Assembly (NCBI GenBank): GCA_910578145.1
Contig: CAJTPJ010000029.1
Span: 1 to 6,621, forward strand
Reading direction: 5' to 3'
Length of the DNA stretch: 6,621 nucleotides
From: an uncultured Christensenella sp.
Lineage (GTDB): Bacteria; Bacillota; Clostridia; Christensenellales; Borkfalkiaceae
The position numbers were made by a program, and so were the translations under genes. The notes under the pieces are model-generated. The model did no database searches. It was not told the DNA's origin and was given only the letters and a program-made list of their open reading frames with translations. This document shows positions 1 to 5,623 of the stretch, one piece after another (the first letter of the stretch is position 1; the number at the start of each line of letters is the position of its first letter).

Positions 1-156
1 TTCCACCACGCAATAAAACTCACGCCGATTTACTTTGAATATTTGGGTGTGCGTTTTTGTCGCTTTCAGTTCCACCAATGTCGTTAAAGTTTGAACACCT
101 TAAAACGGAATACATTTTTGTGAAAGGTGTTGCAGGTTTTATCGCATACCAATAAG
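1..156. other. No supportable gene
   Basis: I see no convincing gene here. Frame 1 of the plus strand is open from the window edge to a TAA at 85-87, but its 28 codons show no recognisable motif and could be chance. The minus strand is open across 20-220, but that frame starts at TTG, has no ribosome binding site and runs straight through the hairpin at 157-190, so I do not call it. The stretch probably belongs to the same decayed element as the broken coding sequence at 229-431. Confidence 0.4.
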
Positions 157-190
157 GAAAAAGCACAAGGTAAACGCCTTGTGCTTTTTC
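157..190. terminator. Bidirectional hairpin terminator
   Basis: A perfect 14-bp stem (157-170 paired with 177-190) encloses a 6-base loop (TAAACG). The stem has a GC-containing core (GCACAAGG / CCTTGTGC) and ends in an A-tract on the left and a T-tract on the right, so it can work as a Rho-independent terminator in both directions. It lies about 40 bases past the stop of the minus-strand DLPF-tail fragment (229-231), the right place to end transcription of that former gene. Confidence 0.75.
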
Positions 191-228
191 TATTGCACCA
201 CCCAAGAGTAAACCCACCAAATAAGCCG

Positions 229-431
229 TTAAAACGGCAAGTCGCTGTCATCTATCCGAATGAGTGTAGGCGGCTTTTTTAATTCGCCCGTATGCTTGTT
301 TACGGGTTTTTCCTTGTTCTATACACGTCGTCGTAGCCGTGCTTATTGAAAACGTAACTCGTTTTGCCGCACCCGGCAGAGCCGTATATAATACACTTGC
401 ATTTTGCGGAACACTCTTTTGTGCATATTTT
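229..431 (-). pseudogene. Remnant of a P-loop replication/helicase-like gene
   Basis: This is broken coding sequence on the minus strand. In one frame (431 down to the TAA at 300-302) about 43 codons read ...KCIIYGSAGCGKTSYVF followed by NKHGYDDVYR. GSAGCGKT (360-383) is a good Walker A P-loop after a hydrophobic strand. The following K/HGYDxVYR pattern resembles, from memory, the superfamily-3 helicase domain of bacterial and plasmid CRESS-type Rep proteins. In a second frame (318 down to the TAA at 229-231) the sequence reads KPVNKHTGELKKPPTLIR and then IDDSDLPF, an acidic tail like those of SSB and some replication proteins. Neither frame has a start codon with a ribosome binding site, and both begin just after a stop. 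I read this as a gene that lost its N-terminus and most of the middle. The P-loop is seen directly; the Rep assignment is inference, and another phage or plasmid AAA-type ATPase is possible. Confidence 0.5.
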
Positions 432-434
432 TTA

Positions 435-463
435 TTGACAACGTCAACTAATAATGTTACTAT
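435..463 (+). promoter_or_regulatory. Promoter of the padR-hydrolase operon
   Basis: A perfect -35 hexamer TTGACA (435-440) is followed after a 17-base spacer by TACTAT (458-463), which matches four of six bases of the -10 consensus. Transcription would start near 470, about 14 bases before the ATG at 484, leaving room for the GGAGAG ribosome binding site. Inverted repeats overlap the -10, so access of RNA polymerase is probably controlled by the regulator encoded just downstream. Confidence 0.7.
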
Positions 464-469
464 TAGTAA
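447..469. promoter_or_regulatory. Operator-like overlapping inverted repeats
   Basis: Two inverted repeats overlap each other and the -10 box. ACTAATA (447-453) pairs with TATTAGT (461-467) across a 7-base gap. TTACTA (457-462) pairs with TAGTAA (464-469) across a single T. Both are perfect. A dyad over the -10 directly upstream of a PadR-family gene is the usual place for an autorepressor operator. The sequence shows the symmetry; binding by the encoded PadR protein is inferred. Confidence 0.6.
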
Positions 470-473
470 TATT

Positions 474-479
474 GGAGAG
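474..479 (+). promoter_or_regulatory. Ribosome binding site deciding the padR start
   Basis: GGAGAG ends four bases before the ATG at 484. An upstream in-frame ATG at 454 lies inside the promoter and operator, before the -10 box, and so cannot be on the transcript. This site therefore fixes 484 as the start. Confidence 0.75.
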
Positions 480-483
480 CGAA

Positions 484-1017
484 ATGGAAAACGTTATTTT
501 AGGCTTATTGTTATTACAGTCTCGAACAATTTATCAATTACGAAAACGCATAAATGAAGGGTTACATTTAATGTACAGTTGCAGTATGGGTAGCATACAA
601 GCCGCCATAAAAAAACTATTGCGACACGGGCATATTTCTTTTAGCGAGATATACGAAAATGGAAAACTAAAAAAAATATATAGCATAACTGATATTGGAA
701 AAAATTATTTTGTCGATTGGTTAAGCAGTCCTATTGATAATGATACGGTAAAAAATCCCGAATTATCTAAAATATATTTTCTTGGATTTGCCGAAAAAGA
801 AACTCGCATAAAACTAATTGAAAATCATATAGCCGATTTGGAAAAAGTATGTTCTGATTTGGAAAAAATCTGCGAAAATGGCAAAATATGTTCAAGCGGA
901 ATGGTAAACAACGATATATTTTTTTATCAGTTACAAACAGCAATTTACGGGCGTGATTTTGTCAAATTTAATATTGAGTGGTACAATCGTCTATTAAATA
1001 ATTTAAGGAGTAATTAA
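484..1017 (+). CDS. PadR-family transcriptional regulator
   Basis: The product is 177 residues. Residues 1-80 fit the PadR winged helix-turn-helix: the opening ILGLLLLQSRTIYQLRKRI, the recognition-helix region SMGSIQAAIKKLLRHGHIS (about 35-53), and the wing with EIYENGKLKKIYSITDIGK (about 55-73). Residues 88-175 are charged and helix-rich, with FYQLQTAIYGRDFVKFNIEWY (about 147-167), and fit the C-terminal dimerisation domain of the longer PadR subfamily. PadR proteins are usually ligand-responsive repressors of neighbouring detoxification or efflux genes and of themselves. The gene is first in an operon with the hydrolase at 1019, whose ribosome binding site (AAGGAG, 1005-1010) lies within its last codons. 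Overlapping inverted repeats at the promoter suggest autoregulation. Its base composition is much more AT-rich than that of the genes to its right, which hints at acquisition. The inducer cannot be told from the sequence. Confidence 0.85.
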   Translation: MENVILGLLLLQSRTIYQLRKRINEGLHLMYSCSMGSIQAAIKKLLRHGHISFSEIYENGKLKKIYSITDIGKNYFVDWLSSPIDNDTVKNPELSKIYFLGFAEKETRIKLIENHIADLEKVCSDLEKICENGKICSSGMVNNDIFFYQLQTAIYGRDFVKFNIEWYNRLLNNLRSN

Positions 1018-1018
1018 A

Positions 1019-1816
1019 ATGGAAAACTTATATCTTGAAAATTCGCCTATTGCTTATTATATTGACGACAGTGCAAATAAAGAGTGGCTGGTTTTTCTTC
1101 ACGCTGCTTTCGTTGACCGTAGAATGTTTGAAAAACAGTTCGATTATTTCTATGGAAAATATAATTTGCTTGCGATTGATATTTTAGGGCACGGCAATTC
1201 ACTTCACACGCGTAAAGGCGATAATATTGAAAAAATGTCCGATTGGATAGACCAAATTCTTCAAAAGCACAAAATACACGCCGCTCATTTCGTCGGGGTT
1301 TCGTTGGGTTCTGTATTTATTCAAGATTTCGCAAACAAATATGAAAGTAAAGTATTGTCGCTTTCTTGCTTTGGTGGCTATGACGTAAACAATTTTGATA
1401 TGAAAAGGCAAAAGGCTAATTCAAAAGGTCAAATGAAAATGATGTTAAAAGCATTGTTTTCTATTAAATGGTTTGCGAAAGCAAATAAAAAGATTTCTGC
1501 TTATACCTACGATGCGCAAACTGCATTTTACAATATGAATATTAAATTCAAAAAAAGTTCGTTTAGACATATGGCAGGGCTGAACAAACTTGTAAATAAA
1601 CACCCTAAAAAACGAAGACGATATCAATTATTAGTCGGTTGCGGCGAACACGATTTACCTATGGAAATTGAAATTGTAAACGAATGGGCGGAATACGAGA
1701 ATTGCGATAAAATTATTATCAAAGGCGCAGGGCATTGTGCGAATATGGACGTGCCGCAAGAATTTAATATTCTATTGGAAAAATTTTTGCAAAAATGCCA
1801 TAGCGGGGAATTATGA
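1019..1816 (+). CDS. Alpha/beta-fold hydrolase
   Basis: The product has 265 residues and no signal peptide, so it is probably cytoplasmic. It shows the alpha/beta-hydrolase order: oxyanion-hole region FLHAAFVD (26-33), IDILGHGNS (53-61), nucleophile elbow GVSLGS with Ser95, acid Asp212 in VGCGEHDLP, and His239 in GAGHCANMDVP. The catalytic triad is complete. A lysine- and arginine-rich cap region lies at about 125-200. The family covers esterases, lactonases, peroxidases and C-C hydrolases, and the substrate cannot be assigned from sequence. The start follows an AAGGAG ribosome binding site (1005-1010, eight bases away), and the ATG lies one base after the padR stop, so the two are co-translated. 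The AT-rich codon use matches padR and differs from the rest of the window, which supports a shared origin. Control by the PadR regulator upstream is likely. Confidence 0.88.
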   Translation: MENLYLENSPIAYYIDDSANKEWLVFLHAAFVDRRMFEKQFDYFYGKYNLLAIDILGHGNSLHTRKGDNIEKMSDWIDQILQKHKIHAAHFVGVSLGSVFIQDFANKYESKVLSLSCFGGYDVNNFDMKRQKANSKGQMKMMLKALFSIKWFAKANKKISAYTYDAQTAFYNMNIKFKKSSFRHMAGLNKLVNKHPKKRRRYQLLVGCGEHDLPMEIEIVNEWAEYENCDKIIIKGAGHCANMDVPQEFNILLEKFLQKCHSGEL

Positions 1817-2099
1817 CAAATTACGTCGTATGCCTGACTGCGGGTACAAACTATTTAAGGCTGGCGAAAAGCCGTCAAGCCGCTGCGACTAACTGTTTGC
1901 CGTATAAGGTGTAATCTTATGGGGATAATTAAACGGCGCATTAAAATTCTCGCATATTTCCGCGTTGCAATTTACGGCGATATTCCCAAGTACAATAGTA
2001 AACCGCTTAAAGATTTTGTTTACGAAAGTAATAGCGGGCGGGACGTGTTTTTTTTGCGAAACTTTTGAAAAAGCCGTTGAAAAGTTGGTGGGCGTATAA
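1813..2099 (+). pseudogene. Frame-broken small zinc-ribbon-like gene
   Basis: This stretch reads as one small protein only if frames are changed. Frame A starts at an ATG (1813) overlapping the hydrolase stop (ATGA) and gives MTNYVVC. From 1833 the next frame gives PDCGYKLFKAGEKPSSR. From about 1883 a third gives LRLTVCRIRCNLMGIIKRR and runs on past ATG 1919 through KYNSKPLKDFVYESNSGRD to the TGA at 2066-2068. After the T8 run (2048-2055) the frame of CETFEKAVEKLVGV runs to the TAA at 2097-2099. Joined, the pieces give CPDC...CRIRC, two cysteine pairs spaced like a small zinc ribbon such as Com-like proteins, plus a C-terminal part I do not recognise. Three indels point to decay. Alternatively, 1919-2068 alone (49 residues) could still be translated, as AAGGTG at 1906-1911 is a fair ribosome binding site. 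Confidence 0.45.
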
Positions 2100-2112
2100 G
2101 TTTAAAGTATAA

Positions 2113-2139
2113 AAAAGGAAGACAAACCGCCTTCCTTTT
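2113..2139. terminator. Bidirectional terminator between hydrolase region and ZIP gene
   Basis: The 9-bp stem AAAAGGAAG (2113-2121) pairs with CTTCCTTTT (2131-2139) around a 9-base loop. Read on the minus strand, the stem is followed by further T residues (the A-run from 2111), giving a strong terminator 10 bases after the ZIP stop. Read on the plus strand, it is followed by AAATTTTATTT, a weaker tail that could end the padR-hydrolase transcript. This is the expected layout for two convergent units. Confidence 0.75.
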
Positions 2140-2148
2140 AAATTTTAT

Positions 2149-3009
2149 TTAAAACATAACCAAAAGAAATCCTAAAACGAGCCCTATAAAAAGCGCGAAA
2201 GCGGGCAGTTTACTCCGCCACATCAAAATCGATTCGGGTAAAAGCTCGCCAAATACCACGTAAAGCATTGCGCCGCTTGCAAATCCAAGCGAAAGCACCA
2301 GCATTACGTCGTTTATCCCGCCCAGCGCGTAACCCAGCAAGGCACCGAAAACCGTGGGCAACCCGCTTAACGCCGTTAAAAATATTGCTTTTGGTTTGCT
2401 CATTCCTCCGGAAATCAGCGGCACTGAAACCGCCATACCTTCGGGCACGTTGTGCAAACCTATAACCAACGCCATAATAAATCCGCTGCCCGTAAACAGC
2501 TCGGCAATCAAATTTTCAGAAAGCGCGTACGATGCGCCTATAACCATACCCTCGGGCAGGTTGTGCAAAGCTATTGCAAACATCATTACCAGCCCTGCCA
2601 CAAACAGATGCGATTGCGAATTTTTGTGCGATTGGTAGTGATTGGAATGGATAAGCTCGTCCAAATCGTCCGCGGTTGTCGGGTGGTCTTTATCTATATG
2701 GTTTACTTCGTGATTCGTCTTTTTATCTATTAGTAAATTTAACAGATACACCACCGCATATCCCGCAATTACCGCGGCTACAACTATCAACGGCGTAGTG
2801 TTTGGCAAACTGCCGTCGTTCATCATTTCAATGGGCTCGCTCATCAAATCGAAGCAAACGACGGCAAGCATAATCCCCGCTGCGAAGGATAGCAAAAGGC
2901 TGACTACTTTATTTGAATCGCGTTTTAAAACCGCGCCTATGCCGCCGCCCAATCCCGTGCCAACCACGCCCGAAATAAAGGTTATAGCCACAAGTATAAG
3001 ATAATTCAT
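2149..3009 (-). CDS. ZIP-family divalent metal transporter
   Basis: This is an integral membrane permease of 286 residues that would import divalent cations (zinc, possibly iron or manganese) into the cytoplasm. Both signature motifs of the ZIP binuclear metal centre are present: HNLPEG (149-154, TM4) and HNVPEG (186-191, TM5). GELLPES (254-260) lies in a later helix. About eight hydrophobic segments are visible, starting at residue 2. The loop between TM3 and TM4 (about 95-134) is rich in histidine (H100, H104, H109, H121, H124, H128, H134), acid and lysine, the usual metal-sensing or metal-capturing loop. The layout resembles bacterial ZupT/GufA-type ZIPs. I chose the ATG at 3009 because the 26 extra codons back to 3087 encode an arginine-rich, non-membrane stretch that overlaps the likely promoter. 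It is transcribed divergently from the operon at 3134. The exact metal is not shown by the sequence. Confidence 0.9.
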   Translation of the reverse strand: MNYLILVAITFISGVVGTGLGGGIGAVLKRDSNKVVSLLLSFAAGIMLAVVCFDLMSEPIEMMNDGSLPNTTPLIVVAAVIAGYAVVYLLNLLIDKKTNHEVNHIDKDHPTTADDLDELIHSNHYQSHKNSQSHLFVAGLVMMFAIALHNLPEGMVIGASYALSENLIAELFTGSGFIMALVIGLHNVPEGMAVSVPLISGGMSKPKAIFLTALSGLPTVFGALLGYALGGINDVMLVLSLGFASGAMLYVVFGELLPESILMWRSKLPAFALFIGLVLGFLLVMF

Positions 3010-3016
3010 AAACCTT

Positions 3017-3044
3017 ATTATACCATCTGCGCCCGATAAATCAA
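3017..3044 (-). promoter_or_regulatory. Extended -10 promoter for the ZIP gene
   Basis: On the minus strand, TTGATT (3039-3044) and a perfect TATAAT (3017-3022) are 16 bases apart, and TGG before the -10 makes an extended -10 element. Transcription would begin at about 3010, immediately at the ATG at 3009. The transcript would then be leaderless, or nearly so, and would lack the AAGG at 3013-3016. Confidence 0.6.
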
Positions 3045-3074
3045 GCGATATGCGGCTATTTTTTATTCTGCGTT

Positions 3075-3088
3075 GTTGAATTTTCAAC
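3075..3088. promoter_or_regulatory. Perfect palindrome in the divergent promoter region
   Basis: GTTGAA and TTCAAC are perfect inverted repeats two bases apart. The right-hand promoter uses TTGAAT within it as its -35. It also lies upstream of the ZIP -35, so a regulator bound here could affect both directions. No regulator family can be assigned from the motif. Confidence 0.45.
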
Positions 3089-3104
3089 GGCTTTGTGTTA
3101 TAAT
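3076..3104 (+). promoter_or_regulatory. Promoter of the rightward four-gene operon
   Basis: TTGAAT (3076-3081), a 17-base spacer and a perfect TATAAT (3099-3104) preceded by TGT form a strong extended -10 promoter. The start would fall near 3111, some 23 bases before the ATG at 3134, whose AAAGG (3122-3126) is well placed. No other clear promoter is seen between the four downstream genes. Confidence 0.75.
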
Positions 3105-3133
3105 TAATTTAAATAACGAATAAAGGTTGATAT

Positions 3134-3451
3134 ATGCAAGAGGACGACGGCAAAAAACCTAAGAAAAAAAGCCCTTTAATCGAGATAATAATAGCGCTTT
3201 TGCTTGAAGCGTGCTGCCCTGTAGTCGGTTTTTTCGGGTTGCGCGCCGGCGACGTTGGCTGGATTTTTTTGATAGCGGCGTTTTTAATGCCCGTTGCAGG
3301 CAGCGTGATAGGCTTTGTAAGCGCGTTTAACGAAAATCGCACAAAACTGAGTTTTGCGCTTTCGATAATCGCCGCGGTTTTGCCCGCCGCCGCGTTAATT
3401 TTAACTATAATTTTAATGAGCGCGGGTGTGATAATTATAGCGCTTATGTGA
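3134..3451 (+). CDS. Small multi-pass membrane protein, unknown function
   Basis: The 105-residue product has a charged, lysine-rich start (residues 1-13, with DDGKKPKKK) and then about three hydrophobic segments (roughly 14-36, 42-64 and 72-103). A short polar turn (FNENRTK, 65-71) carries the positive charges. The basic N-terminus suggests that this end stays in the cytoplasm. I do not recognise a family with confidence; the glycine-rich pattern resembles small DUF4190-like membrane proteins only in a general way. The ATG follows AAAGG with seven bases between, behind a strong promoter. Its TGA overlaps the GTG start of the PstS-like gene (GTGA, 3448-3451), so the two are very likely translationally coupled, and the membrane protein may assist or anchor its neighbour. 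That link is inference. Confidence 0.75.
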   Translation: MQEDDGKKPKKKSPLIEIIIALLLEACCPVVGFFGLRAGDVGWIFLIAAFLMPVAGSVIGFVSAFNENRTKLSFALSIIAAVLPAAALILTIILMSAGVIIIALM

Positions 3452-4644
3452 TAAAAATGAAAGCAAAAAAAATAGTAATAAATATCGCGCGCGCGGCTGT
3501 ATGCGCGGGTGCGGCGGCGCTGGGTTTTTATCTTTTATGGCGTTACGAATATATAACCCAAGCCCCGCAAATCGATAATATAGTGGGGGCAATCCCCATA
3601 GCGCTGATAATTTTAGCGGTTGCAGGCACCTGTTTGCTGGCGTGGATTAAATACGATAAAAAGCGTGCGGCATTGGCCGTTGCAACGGCGGTTATAACCG
3701 CGCTTTCCGCCGCTTTGTTTCCCAACGCGTTGCGTGGGAATTGGTGGATAAAAAGCCCTTACGATACAAGGGGGGACTCGCCCGATATAACGGCGTACCA
3801 ACCATTTAAAGAAGGCAATAAAACGGCTAAGCTGGACGAAGTTTCCGCGTTGAAATTAAGCGGGGATTTCCCCGTTATGGACGGTGCGTTGGCGCTTTAC
3901 CCCGTGTATGCGGCTATTGCCGAAACGGTTTACGATAAAGGCGCGTTCACGCCGGAAAGCGTTGCGTTTACCAACACTTTAAGGGCATACGAGGCGATTA
4001 TTGCAGGCGAGCGCGACGTGATATTCGTTGCTTCGGCTTCCGCCAAACAGCGCGAGGCGGCTGAAAAGGCGGGCGCAGAGTTGGTGTTTACGCCGATAGG
4101 TAAGGAAGCGTTTGTGTTTTTGGCGGGTGCGGAAAATCCTATAGAAGGGCTTTCTTACACGCAAATACGCAATATATATTCGGGTAAAACGGCAAAATGG
4201 CGCACGCTCGGTTGGAAAGACGGCGGTGATATAATCGCCTTTCAACGCCCCGAAGGTTCGGGCAGCCAAACGGGATTGCAAAGCGTTATGGGCGATATGC
4301 CCGTGGTAAGCCCCCAGCCGTTGCCGGACAAATCGCTTGCCGGCTCTAACAGCTTAATGAAACAAATTTCGGTTAGGTATAAGGGCGTTCAACCTGCGCT
4401 GGGCTATTCTTACCGCTACTTTGCAAACACTATGTTCCCTAACCCCGAAGCCAAAATGCTTAAAATTAACGGGGTAGCGCCGTCCGCGGAGAATATAGCA
4501 AACGGAAGTTACCCGTTTACGGTAAATTTTTACGCGGTGACTAACGGCAAGCCTGAGGGCAACACTAAACTGCTTATTGATTGGATATTGTCGCCGCAAG
4601 GACAGCGACTTATTGAAAAATGCGGTTATTCGCCGCTAAATTAA
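3448..4644 (+). CDS. Membrane-anchored PstS-like substrate-binding protein
   Basis: The product has 398 residues. Three hydrophobic helices (about 9-31, 46-67 and 72-92) replace the usual signal peptide and lipobox. A type II periplasmic-binding domain of the PstS class follows (about 127-398). Its landmarks in order are: FPVMDGALALYPVYAAIAET (141-160, the first anion-binding loop), GERDVIFVAS (187-196), FTPIGKEAFVFLAG (214-227), LSYTQIRNIYSGKTAKW (235-251), and RPEGSGSQTG (267-276), matching the R..GSGT anion-binding loop. PstS proteins bind phosphate outside the membrane and hand it to PstCAB. Here the first loop reads MDGALAL where PstS usually has a GS/T pair, so the ligand may differ or binding may be weak. 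No pstC, pstA or pstB lies nearby. I use the GTG at 3448 because it overlaps the previous stop; the ATG at 3457 is an alternative, and neither has a clear ribosome binding site. Confidence 0.8.
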   Translation: MIKMKAKKIVINIARAAVCAGAAALGFYLLWRYEYITQAPQIDNIVGAIPIALIILAVAGTCLLAWIKYDKKRAALAVATAVITALSAALFPNALRGNWWIKSPYDTRGDSPDITAYQPFKEGNKTAKLDEVSALKLSGDFPVMDGALALYPVYAAIAETVYDKGAFTPESVAFTNTLRAYEAIIAGERDVIFVASASAKQREAAEKAGAELVFTPIGKEAFVFLAGAENPIEGLSYTQIRNIYSGKTAKWRTLGWKDGGDIIAFQRPEGSGSQTGLQSVMGDMPVVSPQPLPDKSLAGSNSLMKQISVRYKGVQPALGYSYRYFANTMFPNPEAKMLKINGVAPSAENIANGSYPFTVNFYAVTNGKPEGNTKLLIDWILSPQGQRLIEKCGYSPLN

Positions 4645-4668
4645 AATAAAAACTGTGGAGAAAAAAAT

Positions 4669-5619
4669 ATGGACGAGAGAAAATTAATAGACGATATTTG
4701 TAAGGCGTTTGGTGATAAAGCCGAAGGGCTTACGGTTGGCGAGCGCGCGGAAATGCTTTTCAGCGAAGGGAAAGTTGAGGAGGCGTTAGTCGTGTTAGGG
4801 GAAGCTACTTTAAACGGCGACGCGGACGCGCAGTTTAGGCTTGGCGAATGTTACGACGACGGCGTGGGCGTCGAGAAAAACGAGGCGCGCGCTTTTGAGC
4901 TTTACGAGAAAGCCGCAAAACAGGGGCACGCAAAGGCGCAATGCTATCTCGGTTACTGCTACGAGTACGGTTTAGGCGTGGCGGAGAATATTGCCGAGGC
5001 AATTAAATGGTATGAGGAGTCGGCTAAGGGCGATTATTTTCAGGCTTTTTGCAATCTCGGCTGTTGTTATGAGGACGGCGTGGGCGTTAAAGCCAATATG
5101 TCTAAAGCCATTGAAATGTATAAAAGAGGCGCCGAGCTGGGCAGCGCTATGGCGCAATACAATTTAGGCAACGTTTACGCTTTTGGTAAAGGGGTAAAGG
5201 TAAACGATAAATTGGCGGTGCAATATTACGAGGAGGCGGCGCGTTGCGGAATTGTGGAAGCGCAGTATAATTTGGGGCAGCATTTGTATTACGGCAAGGG
5301 AGTTGAGCAGGATAACGATGCTGCGGCGTATTGGTTTAGGCAAGCGGCAGAACAAGGCGACGCGGACGCACAATATAAAATGGGATATTTTTATATGAAC
5401 GGCATAAGCGTTGACGAGGATGAAGAGGAAGCGTTTAAATGGTATATGGCGGCTGCGCAACAGGGTGATGCGGATTCTCAGTTTGCAGTAGGTTTATGTT
5501 ACGAGTGCGGTTGCGGTGTGGAAATAGACTATTCTTCTGCGCGCGAGTGGTATGAAAGAGCGGCGGAACAGGGTCACAAAGAAGCTAAAAAGGCGTTTAA
5601 AAAACTTAAAAAGTATTAA
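4669..5619 (+). CDS. Sel1-repeat protein (first paralog)
   Basis: The product has 316 residues. After a short head (MDERKLIDDICKAFGDKAEG and a degenerate helical pair, residues 1-53) come seven Sel1-like repeats of exactly 36 residues (54-89, 90-125, 126-161, 162-197, 198-233, 234-269, 270-305). Each starts with AQ or a variant and follows the pattern AQ..LG..Y..G.GV....A..WY..AA..G. The tail is KKAFKKLKKY. Sel1 repeats form an alpha-helical solenoid that acts as a protein-interaction scaffold, often in signalling or stress pathways. No signal peptide or membrane helix is seen, so it is probably cytoplasmic. The start is set by GGAG (4657-4660), eight bases before the ATG. It lies 24 bases after the PstS-like gene and four before its paralog, without a terminator between. 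Its partner protein is unknown. Confidence 0.9.
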   Translation: MDERKLIDDICKAFGDKAEGLTVGERAEMLFSEGKVEEALVVLGEATLNGDADAQFRLGECYDDGVGVEKNEARAFELYEKAAKQGHAKAQCYLGYCYEYGLGVAENIAEAIKWYEESAKGDYFQAFCNLGCCYEDGVGVKANMSKAIEMYKRGAELGSAMAQYNLGNVYAFGKGVKVNDKLAVQYYEEAARCGIVEAQYNLGQHLYYGKGVEQDNDAAAYWFRQAAEQGDADAQYKMGYFYMNGISVDEDEEEAFKWYMAAAQQGDADSQFAVGLCYECGCGVEIDYSSAREWYERAAEQGHKEAKKAFKKLKKY

Positions 5620-5623
5620 TTTT

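Noticed and set aside
20..220. Minus-strand open frame of 66 codons
   Set aside because: It begins at TTG, has no ribosome binding site, crosses the 157-190 terminator hairpin and shows no known motif.
225..238. Palindrome GCCGTTAAAACGGC
   Set aside because: A perfect 6-2-6 symmetry, but it covers the stop codon of the DLPF fragment and has no T-tract or promoter next to it, so chance is the simpler reading.
287..311. Hairpin CCCGTA/TACGGG followed by five Ts, a possible plus-strand terminator
   Set aside because: The stem is only six base pairs with an eight-base loop, and it falls inside decayed minus-strand coding sequence with no plus-strand gene to end.
454..483. Upstream ATG extending the PadR protein by ten residues
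   Set aside because: It lies between the -35 and -10 boxes, before the likely transcription start, and has no ribosome binding site. ATG 484 follows GGAGAG and gives the normal PadR N-terminus.
339..557. Plus-strand open frame of 72 codons
   Set aside because: It runs antisense through the P-loop remnant, then through the promoter and into padR in another frame; there is no ribosome binding site and no motif.
3010..3087. Longer N-terminus of the ZIP transporter starting at 3087
   Set aside because: The extra 26 residues are arginine-rich and unlike a ZIP N-terminus, and the stretch overlaps the promoter. The membrane segment begins right after the ATG at 3009.
5552..5623. Upstream start of the second Sel1 gene inside the first
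   Set aside because: The 24 extra residues are an out-of-frame reading of the first paralog's end. The ATG at 5624 aligns exactly with the paralog's N-terminus.
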